Notes under the pieces: generated by a model
The model's database searches: none
What the model was told of the DNA's origin: nothing
What the model saw: the letters and a program-made list of their open reading frames with translations, nothing else
Translations under genes and position numbers: made by a program
Source of the DNA: Batillaria attramentaria
Taxonomy: Eukaryota; Mollusca; Gastropoda; Batillariidae
Reading direction: 5' to 3'
Length of the DNA: 64,000 bases
Assembly (NCBI GenBank): GCA_018292915.2
Contig: JACVVK020000017.1
Location: forward strand, 3,277,501 to 3,341,500
Shown: in pieces, positions 44,401 through 53,989 of the stretch
Numbering within the stretch: position 1 is the first letter of the stretch
Layout: the number at the start of each line of letters is the position of its first letter

Positions 44401-45746
44401 TTAACATTCTGAGGGAAGACGGAATACAGACCGTCTTTCAACACGTTCATACTTTAGATCTGTCTGAGACCGACGTAGCTTTTTACGACAGCGCGATGCT
44501 TTCTAACTTTCCATTTCTTCAGAAACTAAACGTCTCTTATACGGCTATAAAGTATGTTGCACATTCTGGTTTCAACAGTACACCGCATCTAAAGGTTATA
44601 GATGCAAACGGATGTCCGTTAGATGACTTCCCCCACGATATCCTCAGGAGCCTCACATCACTACAGACTGTCTACGCCAGTAACTACAAGCTTTGTTGTC
44701 TAGTGATGTTGCCAGAAGACTTCAACGTTAGAAACTGTCATGCGCCGAAAGACGACATAGCGTCCTGTGACGATCTGCTGCGATCCAATACGTACCGAGT
44801 GTGCCTGTGGATAATGGCATTACTCGCCGTCACCGGTAACATTGGGAGCCTTGTTACACGACTGTACATCCAGAAGAAATCATCACCGTCCAGCTTCAAT
44901 GTCTTTGTGACAAATCTCAACGTCGCTGATCTGGTTATGGGCATTTACCTAGGTATTGTTGGGACAGCTGACCTGATGTTTCGTGGCGTTTACCTGTGGC
45001 AGGACAAGGTGTGGAAAACTAGCGCTGTATGTAAAATGGCTGGCTTTTTGTCGCTGCTCTCAAGCGAGATGTCGGCATTTCTCATCTGCCTCATCACACT
45101 GGATCGTTTACTCGCCCTCCGGTTTATCTTTAGTGGGTTCCGCTTCAGCACGCGGTCTGCCATTGTAGCTTGTGCCATTCTCTGGGCAGCTGCGACTACT
45201 CTGTCAATGATTCCCTTAGTGCCACTGACAACACACTGGGAATTTTACGGTCAGAATGGCATCTGTCTTCCTTTACCTGTGACGAGGAAACAGTTTGAAG
45301 GACATGCCTATGCCTTTGGTATTATGATTTTATTAAACATGACCATTTTCCTTCTGATTGCTGTTGGGCAAATTCTGATTTATAACTCAGTACAAAAAAA
45401 TTCCATTACATCGGAGAAAAACGCTTCTAAAGATGCGACCATCGCTCGCCGTCTAAGCTTCATCGTATTGTCCGACTTTCTGTGCTGGTTTCCCATTGGT
45501 TTACTGGGGCTCCTGGCTTCAAAGGGGACATCCATTTCCAGCGAGGTCAACGTGGCCATGGCCATCTTTGTGCTGCCGCTAAACTCTGCCCTCAACCCCT
45601 TCCTGTACACACTCAACATTGCCATTGAGAGGCGAAGGAAAGTGAGTGAAGCCCAAATGTTAGAGCAACTAGCGAGGAAACTGGCGAGTCAGCGTCAGGT
45701 AATGGACGTGGAGACCATGACCTCTACTGTGGATCAGTCCATGTAG
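41427..45746 (+). CDS. Intronless GRL101-like receptor C: CUB-like, LDLa, C-type lectin, LRR, 7TM
   Basis: A single 1439-codon exon. A signal peptide (MYTTAFLEVTFLVG) leads into a Ser/Thr-rich stalk and a CUB-like region (about 170-460, ending YTGFRMLYS). Then LDLa 1 (467-500, QCQDGEDERDC), a C-type lectin domain (505-643, KCYTFF to HVLCET), LDLa 2-5 (713-888; repeated CDG..C.DGSDE), an LRR N-cap (891-905) and LRRs (912-1091, LRTLDLSANHL), and a rhodopsin-like 7TM domain from about 1123. The 7TM part keeps LDRL (Arg1227), CWFP in TM6 and NPFLY in TM7. LDLa plus LRR plus 7TM is the layout of Lymnaea GRL101 and relaxin-type receptors, which couple to G proteins; ligand unknown. The lectin domain is an addition. 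Lack of introns in 4.3 kb suggests a retrogene ancestor. Confidence 0.93.
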   Translation: MYTTAFLEVTFLVGSLTSSSGMDDVTFKDRVTTAFTSEFSRLERPGYKANGTLCPTSRQLAESHTRNKSIFPYTEPPDKMDSLTNGTHNRVNGMLNTLTRWTKTTNIFRQASAENSTILPAIAAASSAASYSMLTTTIASKKTTAAAASTTLSWREALDTVYTKVRPGMWRVNLTFCGRYDSYAFQHYSDDGGLEMSYSMPKDSHDSITCFLSISVNHFLFADDMMKFLTMEVRNFSLTTDSGECVKNASYARLIYNDEYRQQYESEPCTGPFTVTFGQFDSPTWHYVYLTVLINQGHLTTPSNMLLSLTIFMHHTRTRAEVALSHVQTNSTGGYLTNFLFDGHLLYSRYLYAGFIIKISTQILVTSFTHFHINCQDAYLALVRRMGSFSLSHYSLGFSYAKNHQLLKTAETTWKRCGMWNEGPHVFDNSVVMVFDSGAGQPYTGFRMLYSIHNVTQAPTQLDSGLFNCSVAYYHTFQQHLQCNLEVQCQDGEDERDCPYTTDACGPGNIDAGNKCYTFFRVNTDTSWFDANDYCVERGMKLISPQTPQEFDKFKEILTFTMNSSQFFVGLRTSDLNAMYAEVWQWTDGTSAFYNMIDNFDRLSKPQCAYVKPLNRDRLHAIPCGTLMRSHNNGFMHVLCETSKDNLSSSETPQVSSIKGYFSDSGKVSKGLAQCPNGHFVKDFLSCDRLSQCGVKTHKASCQTQAGEFVAMYVCDGTSQTLPYTLVCNHRRDCADGSDESFCVHPKCLERQCKNKQCVTYDQWCDGMQHCVDGSDEICRQYVTGKSLILPPAVVNFNRLGGYTLSPMAPNDTCPVTHVRCSDGFCIPVYLRCNGVYDCLGHEDETGCDGYQCPGLYRCRASSVCVHTNHVCDGVFQCPQQDDELLCNLTCPEGCGCQGSAFVCTKPFPAASHPDLRYLDASGSGMTPDDLATNFYLVSVTLSRCGLKHLPSMTFRNLRTLDLSANHLRYINIHVFQGCVNLRELRLSRNPINILREDGIQTVFQHVHTLDLSETDVAFYDSAMLSNFPFLQKLNVSYTAIKYVAHSGFNSTPHLKVIDANGCPLDDFPHDILRSLTSLQTVYASNYKLCCLVMLPEDFNVRNCHAPKDDIASCDDLLRSNTYRVCLWIMALLAVTGNIGSLVTRLYIQKKSSPSSFNVFVTNLNVADLVMGIYLGIVGTADLMFRGVYLWQDKVWKTSAVCKMAGFLSLLSSEMSAFLICLITLDRLLALRFIFSGFRFSTRSAIVACAILWAAATTLSMIPLVPLTTHWEFYGQNGICLPLPVTRKQFEGHAYAFGIMILLNMTIFLLIAVGQILIYNSVQKNSITSEKNASKDATIARRLSFIVLSDFLCWFPIGLLGLLASKGTSISSEVNVAMAIFVLPLNSALNPFLYTLNIAIERRRKVSEAQMLEQLARKLASQRQVMDVETMTSTVDQSM

Positions 45747-46034
45747 CGACAAGGATTGCTGAACCCACCTGTACACACCCGTCTCAAGGACTCAATCAGT
45801 CAATGCAGCAGTTTTCGGTTTGTGCTCTAGGCAGACTTCAGCCACGTCTCACAAACTGACTTCATACTGTGTAGGCTAAAGCACGCAGAATGACGAACAG
45901 AATATGAATTATTTTATCCGAGGCAATATGGTCAGTTCAAAATCGCACAGAAAATAATTTTATACCAAAAGAAAATCTGGCTCAAGCCCTATAAATGCAG
46001 AAAAGAATGATGACATCATGACGCATTTTAGAGT

Positions 46035-47148
46035 ATGACCTCATTAAAATCGCCATCCAAACTGCTGAGCCAGAAAACCATGGACGCCGAGAATGAGCAT
46101 TTTCGCTTCTACACATTCATGAGGCTGAAACTCGGAGACAATGGCAAGAAAATCCTTCAAGTTTTGCAAGCTGTTTTGGGGGCTAAGTGTGTCGGTAAGA
46201 GCACAGTTTACAGATGGGTCGAAGCTTTTCTAACTGAACAAGTGCATTCAAGCTCAGGTACCAGTCCTGGCCGTCCACTCTCAGCTCGGAACGAAAGAAA
46301 CATTGCCCTAGTGAAAAGCCTGATTGCCGAAGACCCACATTCGACCGTACGCGAGTTGAGTGAAGCGTGTGACCTCTCTTATCGGCACCATACACAGCAT
46401 TCTGTATGAAGATCTTCAAATAAGAAACTTGGCTGCAAGATGGGTACCCCATCTCTTAACTGACGAACAAAAGAAACGGCGGGTTGATTGCTCACGCAAA
46501 CTGCTTCAAGATTTTGAGCCGAATGGACCAAAACGCCTGTGTGACATAGTGACCGGTGATGAATCTTGGCTCACGTTTTACGGCATCCCCAACAAACGCT
46601 GCAACCGGGTGTGGGTAGGCCCAGATGGAGACCGACCAGTTGTCCTGAGGCCAGGATTTCAGAGCCAGAAGCGTCTTTTCTCTATTTTTTTCAGTACCCA
46701 AGGCGTCGTGGCTCTTGATGTTCTTCTGGCGAAGGCTTCCATCACTGCCACCTACTATACCAAAGTGGTGCTCCGGAAAGTGGTGGATGCGATCTGCGAG
46801 CAGCGCCCAACCGTTGGAACCTCAAGGACCTTAATGCTGCATGATAATGCAGCCCCCCCCCCCCCAATTGCCAAGATCACCACGACCTAAGTAGAGGAAA
46901 GAGAGATCAAAGTCTTGGCCCATCCCCCCTACAGTCCGGACTTGGCACCGTGTGACTTCTGGCTCTTTCTTATCTTGAAAGAGCGACTCGCTGGACGCAA
47001 GTTTGATCGAATCCAAGACCTCTCAAAAGCCGTGAAATCAGAGCTCGAGGGTATCCCGAGGGAGAAGTACCAGAGGGAGCTTCATATGTGGCGAACAAGA
47101 CTGGAAACGTGCATTCGGGCCAAGGGTGAATACTTCGAGGGGATGTAG
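46035..47148 (+). pseudogene. Inactive mariner (DD34D-type) transposase
   Basis: The first part (46035-46380) has KCVGKSTVYRWVEAF, a helix-turn-helix of mariner type. After a one-base shift near 46380 the frame continues from 46360-46890 with VTGDESWLTFYG (first Asp) and LMLHDNAA (second Asp), then an in-frame TAA at 46888, and goes on in the same frame with PPYSPDLAPCDFWLF (third Asp) and AGRKFDRIQDL to TAG at 47146. A C run follows HDNA. A possible right end AGGGCTGTTCAAATATTATT lies in reverse near 47180-47216. The frameshift and stop make it non-functional. It lies between the two receptor genes and is younger than or as old as their duplication. Confidence 0.9.
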
Positions 47149-47821
47149 AAGATTGGAGTGGATCCGATGCAAGACAAGTGAGTAATGGCAGCATTCCCAA
47201 TAATATTTGAACAGCCCTCGGTGGCCTGGCGGCTGTTGTGCACAAATGCTTAGGATACGATGGAGTGGAATCACCCCTCCCCCCCCCTCCCCCTTCATCT
47301 CCTCCCAAAACGAAGAGTATTTTTGCTTCTACTTTCTGGGAACCGTTCAGGGTTTCCCCGAATTCATACGGTTCTGGACAAAAGCACTAGGAAAATACAG
47401 CACGATATCTCAGAGACACCAGTTATTACCAGATGAAAAACTTGAGCCCTGTCAAAACCTTCTGTAGTTTTCCGTGATGCCAGAGTGCCATGCACCTGGG
47501 CGGTCCTGGGCTCCTCGTGCTTAGCCTACCTTTAAACATCAAGAATATTAGTGTTCATTAACGTATTTGTCATCACTGAACAAGCAAACACTAGAGAGGC
47601 ATGTGAAAAATAATTCAGTCGGAGAAGTCACAAAGCCAACAGGGAAATTACAAGACATGAACAAGCATCCTCAGACGATCTCAGTGCTAGAGGCTGACGT
47701 CAAAAGTTTAGTTCACGGAATTGACGTCATCTCTCTCTCTCTGTATGACGACCTGCCTGAGGCTGACGGCAAATGTTTAGTTCACGGAACTGACCTCTCT
47801 CTCGCTCTCTCTCTCTCTCTG
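47149..47821. other. Intergenic DNA between mariner and SINE
   Basis: A C-rich stretch near 47275-47300, then unique DNA and a repeated phrase GAGGCTGACG(T/G)CAAA.GTTTAGTTC at 47690 and 47760, followed by CT runs. No genes seen. Confidence 0.5.
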
Positions 47822-47985
47822 TGGGGAGCCAGGGTGGCCGAATGGTAGAGCGTTGGACTTTCAATGCTTGGGCCGAGAGTTCGAATCCCGGCCGCTGGGG
47901 CCAAATATTTGTGCTGGCCTTTTACTCGTTCCCCCGTCCTTGATATCACCCTTTTGTGGTGGAAAAGGACGTTAAACTCCTAAAC
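47822..47985 (+). mobile_element. S2 SINE, near full length
   Basis: GGGGAGCCAGGGTGGCCGAA, GGTAGAGCGTTGGACTTTCA, GAGTTCGAATCCCGGCC, GGCCAAATATTTGTGCTGGC and GTGGTGGAAAAGGACGTTAA. It is directly preceded by a (CT)n run. Confidence 0.88.
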
Positions 47986-48239
47986 ACCCATCCACCCACC
48001 CTCTATCTCTGCCTCTCTCTCTCTCCCCCCCTTCTTCCCCCACCCGGCCCCACCCTCAGTCACGTGGCTAACCGGTCGAGGTCGTAGAGGATCTAGTCAA
48101 AGACCGTATCTACGGTCTTTGATCTAGTGTCGTTGGTAGAACTTGGAGAGGGGAGAACCGGCAACAATAACAACAAAACAGACAAAATAATATGAAGTTT
48201 GGAGAAACAACTTTGTAGGACGGGGCCGTTCCTCCTTGT

Positions 48240-48731
48240 TATTCCATGAGATGATACCCAAAGACTGAAAATGGAAACTGGAAAGGGGGGGGGGGGGCTT
48301 GTTTTTGATGAACTGACGATAAAGATAGATCTAGTTTACCGCAGAGAAGTACAAAAGATTTCTTATTTCGTTCAGTGTCCTTTTAGATCTAGAAATTGGT
48401 ACAATCTTTGTAAAAGAGATAAGAGCTGCAATGCAGGGAGCAATGTGGCGATATGATGGTGGTGGTGATACTTATGTTGTTAGAGAGAAAGACAGGGGGG
48501 GGGGGGGGGGGAGCGAGAGACCTTGTTAATTTCTAGGCTTAGTCGGAAGGCAAGTTGAAGTAATTTTGCAGTTCACGAAACATCAGTGCAACCATCCCTC
48601 AACCATGTAACAGGGGCAAGGAAGATGTTGGGAGGGGGCTTCAGATCAGCGGCGGGAGGGGGGGGGGCCGATCCACAGGGTTCGAAAAAAAATAATAAAA
48701 AGAGGGGGGGGGGGTGTATATGCATTTGCAT

Positions 48732-48772
<41 letters not shown>

Positions 48773-48971
48773 GAATTACATAATTTGGCGGAAAGTCTTT
48801 CGGTCTAAAATGTGAAAAAATGACATAATCGCCAAATATTGAGCTCCTCGGATAAGATCAAGTTTTTTTTACTGGTAGTTGATCTTATCAGAGGACTGTT
48901 TAGGGTGCCCCTCGGATAAGATCAAAAAAAATTTTGGTCCCGTGGGGGGTCACCTTAAGCGAAGAGTACTG
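48240..48971. mobile_element. pogo/Tigger-like element, copy missing its left end
   Basis: From ATTCCATGAGATGATACCCA to the right end TTAAGCGAAGAGTACTG it follows 20315-21104 closely, including the G runs, GATCCACAGGGTTCG and a shorter (GT)n (48739-48771). The left terminus is absent. It lies upstream of receptor D. Confidence 0.8.
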
Positions 48972-49028
48972 TATTCGGATACCCCAAATTTAAGCTATTC
49001 GGTTGAGTATTTTTGGAGAAACAGACCT

Positions 49029-49030
<2 letters not shown>

Positions 49031-49087
<57 letters not shown>
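49031..49087. repeat. (CA)n microsatellite upstream of receptor D
   Basis: About 28 CA repeats some 280 bp before the start codon of receptor D; it could lie in its promoter or 5' leader. Confidence 0.9.
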
Positions 49088-49090
<3 letters not shown>

Positions 49091-49363
49091 GGCACTCACT
49101 GCGGCGGGGAAGTGCGTTCAGGGGCACCATGTACCGCCGGTAACAATGTTGTTATTGTCAGAGTTATACTTGCATCATGTCTGTGCGGAGACTATGGAAA
49201 AAAACCCATAACAAAACAGACAAAAATAACATGAAATTTGGAAAAACAATTTTAGGGGATGGGGCCATTTTTTTTGTTCTTTCACTTAGCTCGGCTCGGT
49301 CTCGGTTAGCCATCGTCGGGCGTCGCCTCAGGGGCCAAGAGCAGCGCGGACCCTTGTACAGGG

Positions 49364-52300
49364 ATGAGAATGTATACAACAACTGTTGTCGCCATAGCCT
49401 TTCTGGCCGGATATGCTAATTTTTCGCAAGAGCACGAAGGCTTGCAAGAAGCCGAACGCACTCTGCGGCAAAAGATCACAGATCCGTACAGTTTCACGAC
49501 AGTCTTCACTTCAGCTTTTAGCACGCTGAAAAGTGCTAACATTCAATCTCCTAGGACTGCACATCTGTCAGTGATGAACGTAGTTGAAAGTATTCCAGAC
49601 AAATCGACAGTTTTTGTCCACTCACAACCATCAACGAGTGAAATCAATCCGAGATTCCAGTACAGTGGCCATAACATGATCTCCAATGCTAGTAGTATGC
49701 TTGCCAATACACCCGCAAGCTGGAAAATTACCAGTGGTTTCTCCCGCCAAGAAGATTCAGAAAATTCCACAATCTTACCAGCGATCGCGGTGGACAAAAA
49801 CACGGCCTCTTATCCTGTACTGACACCGAGTGATCTCAATAACAGAACGTCAGTGACCGTATCGTCCACGAAACGAAAACGAGAAACGTCAAACACGTTG
49901 AAACCAGACGAGGCACAGGAATCTGTTCTGTATGAAGTCAAACCTCGGTTGTGGCGCGTGAATCTCTCTGAGTGTGCCCGTTACACTTCTGGCAATGACA
50001 CAGCCGATACGGCTCAAGATTGGTACAATCATACTGCCTGCGATGGTGATTTAGAGATCTTACATGTTATACGGAAAGGCATCAGTGATTCGAGCAAGTG
50101 TTTTCTACAGCTTGATGTTAACTCGTATTACGCTGGTGTGAAGTGTAGAAACAAAGACTATATAACAATGGTAGTAAGGAATTTCAGTCTGACAGCAGAC
50201 AATGGAGAGTGTGTTAACAACGTATCTTACGTTACGTTTAGCTACAGTGATATGAACCGCTACAATCATGAGACAGACCCATGTGTCAGTCCATTTGCTG
50301 TCACATTTGATAGTATGTCCCATATGTATTTGACAAACTATGTAGACCTTATTGTCCACGTCAATCCAAATCGTCTGATCATCAACAGTGACCTGTTCCT
50401 CTCCCTCAAACTCACCTTCCACCAGGCGTCCAAAAGGATACACGCGACCTTCAGCCAAACAGAAACAGCCTCCGCTGTCGGCTATCAGTCAAACTTTCTT
50501 TTTGATGGCCAACTTCTGTATTCGAGGTTTTTATACCATGGTTTTGTCATCAGAATTTCATCACAAGTATTAATGACCAGTTTCACTCACTTTCACCTCA
50601 ACTGTCATGGTGCATTCTTAGCATTAGCACGTAGAAAGTCTTTGTCAGAGCACCCTCTGGGGCTTTCTCCCGCCTACTTTGTAGACATTTATCAAAAGAC
50701 TAATCGCACTATTGTGTACGTTCTACCCGGTAACAAACCTCAGCTTATCAAAATAACCGACTTCGTATGGAAAAGATGTGGTATGTGGAACGAAGTTCCT
50801 CACATTTTTAACGACTCGGTCTTGATGGTGTACAATTCGGAGGCAGCTCAGCCATACACAGGGTTCAGAATGTTGTATTCCATTCACAACGTAACACAAG
50901 CTCCCACACAACTTGACTCTGGCTTATTCAACTGCTCCGTGGCGTACTATCACACATTCCAACAGCACTTACAGTGTAATTTAGAGGTCCAGTGTCAAGA
51001 TGGGGAGGACGAGAGGGACTGTCCTTACACCACTGATGCATGTGGTCCTGGAAACATTGATGCTGGAAACAAATGCTACACGTTCTTCCGTGTCAACACA
51101 GACACGTCTTGGTTCGACGCCAACGATTACTGTGTTGAACGCGGAATGAAACTTATCAGCCCGCAGACACCTCAGGAATTCAACAAGTTCAAGGAAATAT
51201 TGAAATTTACCATGAATTCATCTCAATTTTTTGTCGGCCTTCGCACATCCGACCTGAACGCCATGTACGCAGAAGTGTGGCAGTGGACAGATGGAACTTC
51301 TGCCTTTTACAACATGATTGATAACTTTGATCGCTTGTCTAAACCACAGTGTGCCTATGTCAAGCCTCTGAACAGAGACGGGCTTCACGCCATACCATGT
51401 GGTACGTTGATGAGGTCACACAATAACGGATTCATGCATGTCTTGTGTGAGACTACCAAGGACAACTTGTCGAGCTCACAAAACCAGCTGCTTTCACCTA
51501 TACACGGCAACTTTACCTACGGAGACGAAATTGATGGATTAGTGCGATGTTCAGATGGCCATTATGTGAAGGATTTCTTGTCCTGTGATCTACTCAGTCA
51601 GTGTGGTGTGAAAAGTCACAAAACGTCGTGCCAAATAAAAGCTTCGGGCTTCGTGTACATGTTTCTTTGTGACGACACCACAGAGACTCTGCCATATACA
51701 CTCGTCTGTAATCATAGACGGGACTGCGCCGACGGTTCTGACGAGTCGTTCTGTGTGCATCCCAAATGCCTTGAAAAGCAGTGCAAAAACAAACAGTGCG
51801 TGACATATGACCAGTGGTGTGACGGCATGCAGCACTGTGTAGACGGGTCTGACGAAATATGTCGACAGTACGTTACGGGGAGGAGTCTCATTCTCCCACC
51901 CGCCATTGTGAACTTTAACAGACATGTAGGGTACACCCTGAGTCCCATGGCTCCTAATGACACTTGCCCTGTTACGCACTTACGCTGTTCAGGTGGTTTC
52001 TGTATTCCGGTGTATCTACGCTGTAACGGCGTGTATGACTGTTTGGGTCATGAAGACGAGACAGGGTGTGACGGCTACCAGTGTCCCGGGCTTTACCGTT
52101 GTCGTGCATCTAGCGTGTGTGTGCACACAAACCACGTGTGCGACGGTGTGTTCCAATGTCCGCAGCAGGACGACGAGTTGTTGTGTAATCTGACGTGTCC
52201 TGAGGGCTGTGGGTGTCAGGGTTCAGCGTTTGTCTGCACCAAACCTTTCCCTGCAGCCTCCCACCCGGATCTTCGTTACCTAGATGCCAGTGGCTCCGGA

Positions 52301-53839
52301 ATGACGCCAGACGACCTGGCTACAAACTTTTACCTTGTGAGTGTTACTCTCTCTAGGTGTGGTTTGAAGCATTTGTCTAGTATGGCGTTTCGCAACCTCA
52401 GAACCTTGGACCTTAGTGCCAACAACCTCAGCTACATCAACATACACGTCTTCAAGGGGTGTGTCAACCTCCGTGAACTGCGACTTTCTAGAAATCCCAT
52501 TAACATTCTGAAGGAAGACGGACTGCAGACAGTCTTTCAGCATGTTCATAGTCTGGATCTGTCTGAGACCGACATGACTTATTACAGCAGTGAGATGCTT
52601 TCTAATTTCCCATTTCTTCGAGCACTTAATATTTCACACACTGGCATCAGATATGCCACAAACAAGGGTTTCAACAGCACACCCAATATTGAAGTTCTGG
52701 ACGCTAGAGGTTCCCCGCTGGATGACTTCCCCCACATCATAAGGCATCTCACTTCACTTGAGGCTATCTACGCCAGTAACTACAAGCTCTGCTGTCCTGC
52801 GGTTTTACCTCCTCACTTTAATCCCAAAAGCTGCCACGCGCCAAAGGATGACATAGCGTCCTGTGACGATCTGCTGCGATCCAATACGTACCGAGTGTGC
52901 CTGTGGATAATGGCATTACTCGCCGTCACCGGTAACATTGGGAGCCTTGTTACACGACTGTACATCCAGAGGAAATCGTCACCGTCCAGCTTCAGTGTCT
53001 TTGTGACAAATCTCAACGTCGCTGATACGGTTATGGGCGTTTACCTAGGGATCGTTGGGACAGCTGACCAGGTGTTTCGTGGTGTTTACCTGTGGCAGGA
53101 CAACGTATGGAGAAAAAGCGCCGTCTGCAAGATTGCTGGGTTTCTGTCATTGCTCTCAAGCGAAGTGTCGGCATTTCTCATCTGCTTCATCACACTGGAT
53201 AGTCTTTTCGCCCTTAGTATCATGTTCAGTGGGTTGCGCTTTAGCGCCAAGTCTGCTGCTATGGTCTGTGGAATTGCGTGGACAGTAGCAGCGTCTCTTT
53301 CAATCGTACCCGTGTTACCACTGACATCACATTGGGAATTTTATGGTCAAAATGGCATCTGTCTTCCTTTACCGGTGATTGGCAAAGCTTTCGAGGGACG
53401 TCCCTATTCCTTTGCTATCATGATCGTGCTCAACATGACCCTTTCCTTCCTTACGGCTGTTGGACAGCTTCTCATTTACTTCTCAGTCCAAAAGACTTCC
53501 ATCAGCATTAGTGCTAAAGACGCGAACATCGCCCGTCGCCTGATAACAGTCGTTTTGTCCGACTCTCTGTGCTGGTTCCCCATCGGTTTGCTGGGGCTGC
53601 TAGCCTCTGCAGGGATGTCCGTTTCAAATGATGTCAACGTGGCCATGGCCATCATCGTTGTGCCGTTTAACTCGGCCCTCAACCCGTGCCTGTACACTTT
53701 CAACGTTGCCATGGAAAAGCGGAGAAAGGCGACCGAAGCTCGGATGCTCGTGCAACTGGCAAAGCGACTAGAAAGCCAACGCCGTGTTAGACACGTGGGA
53801 ACCATGACGTCCGAGGTGGACCATGCCGCAGAGCATTAG
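49364..53839 (+). CDS. Intronless GRL101-like receptor D, tandem paralogue with altered DRY motif
   Basis: A single 1491-codon exon with the same order as receptor C: signal peptide (VVAIAFLAG), Ser/Thr stalk, CUB-like region, LDLa 1 (about 522), C-type lectin (558-697), four LDLa, LRR N-cap, LRRs and 7TM from about 1176. The start may be Met3 (MYTTT), which aligns with MYTTA of receptor C. The lectin-to-LRR-cap region is nearly identical to C, while the stalk, CUB part and LRR C-half differ clearly. The TM3 end reads LDSLF: Ser1280 replaces the Arg of the DRY/DRL motif. CWFP and NPCLY are intact. AATAAA lies 130 bp after the stop. Coupling to G proteins may be weakened or altered; this is inference. 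Confidence 0.92.
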   Translation: MRMYTTTVVAIAFLAGYANFSQEHEGLQEAERTLRQKITDPYSFTTVFTSAFSTLKSANIQSPRTAHLSVMNVVESIPDKSTVFVHSQPSTSEINPRFQYSGHNMISNASSMLANTPASWKITSGFSRQEDSENSTILPAIAVDKNTASYPVLTPSDLNNRTSVTVSSTKRKRETSNTLKPDEAQESVLYEVKPRLWRVNLSECARYTSGNDTADTAQDWYNHTACDGDLEILHVIRKGISDSSKCFLQLDVNSYYAGVKCRNKDYITMVVRNFSLTADNGECVNNVSYVTFSYSDMNRYNHETDPCVSPFAVTFDSMSHMYLTNYVDLIVHVNPNRLIINSDLFLSLKLTFHQASKRIHATFSQTETASAVGYQSNFLFDGQLLYSRFLYHGFVIRISSQVLMTSFTHFHLNCHGAFLALARRKSLSEHPLGLSPAYFVDIYQKTNRTIVYVLPGNKPQLIKITDFVWKRCGMWNEVPHIFNDSVLMVYNSEAAQPYTGFRMLYSIHNVTQAPTQLDSGLFNCSVAYYHTFQQHLQCNLEVQCQDGEDERDCPYTTDACGPGNIDAGNKCYTFFRVNTDTSWFDANDYCVERGMKLISPQTPQEFNKFKEILKFTMNSSQFFVGLRTSDLNAMYAEVWQWTDGTSAFYNMIDNFDRLSKPQCAYVKPLNRDGLHAIPCGTLMRSHNNGFMHVLCETTKDNLSSSQNQLLSPIHGNFTYGDEIDGLVRCSDGHYVKDFLSCDLLSQCGVKSHKTSCQIKASGFVYMFLCDDTTETLPYTLVCNHRRDCADGSDESFCVHPKCLEKQCKNKQCVTYDQWCDGMQHCVDGSDEICRQYVTGRSLILPPAIVNFNRHVGYTLSPMAPNDTCPVTHLRCSGGFCIPVYLRCNGVYDCLGHEDETGCDGYQCPGLYRCRASSVCVHTNHVCDGVFQCPQQDDELLCNLTCPEGCGCQGSAFVCTKPFPAASHPDLRYLDASGSGMTPDDLATNFYLVSVTLSRCGLKHLSSMAFRNLRTLDLSANNLSYINIHVFKGCVNLRELRLSRNPINILKEDGLQTVFQHVHSLDLSETDMTYYSSEMLSNFPFLRALNISHTGIRYATNKGFNSTPNIEVLDARGSPLDDFPHIIRHLTSLEAIYASNYKLCCPAVLPPHFNPKSCHAPKDDIASCDDLLRSNTYRVCLWIMALLAVTGNIGSLVTRLYIQRKSSPSSFSVFVTNLNVADTVMGVYLGIVGTADQVFRGVYLWQDNVWRKSAVCKIAGFLSLLSSEVSAFLICFITLDSLFALSIMFSGLRFSAKSAAMVCGIAWTVAASLSIVPVLPLTSHWEFYGQNGICLPLPVIGKAFEGRPYSFAIMIVLNMTLSFLTAVGQLLIYFSVQKTSISISAKDANIARRLITVVLSDSLCWFPIGLLGLLASAGMSVSNDVNVAMAIIVVPFNSALNPCLYTFNVAMEKRRKATEARMLVQLAKRLESQRRVRHVGTMTSEVDHAAEH

Positions 53840-53968
53840 TTCAGTCTGGCTTGCACAACGACTGTAACGACAGTTTGCTTTTTTCCGGAGAGCATACATA
53901 CCAGTTTTCATAACCATAGAAAGGATATCACTTGATGAAATTCATACAAAGACATCAAATTACTGTAC

Positions 53969-53974
53969 AATAAA
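53969..53974 (+). terminator. Polyadenylation signal AATAAA of receptor D
   Basis: TACAATAAAGATTC, about 130 bp downstream of the receptor D stop codon. No equivalent was seen as close behind receptor C. Confidence 0.55.
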
Positions 53975-53989
53975 GATTCTGAGCTCACT

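Noticed and set aside
46180..47150. Possible domesticated mariner transposase gene
   Set aside because: It has one frameshift, one in-frame stop and a C run beside the HDN motif; no splice sites that would remove them were seen.
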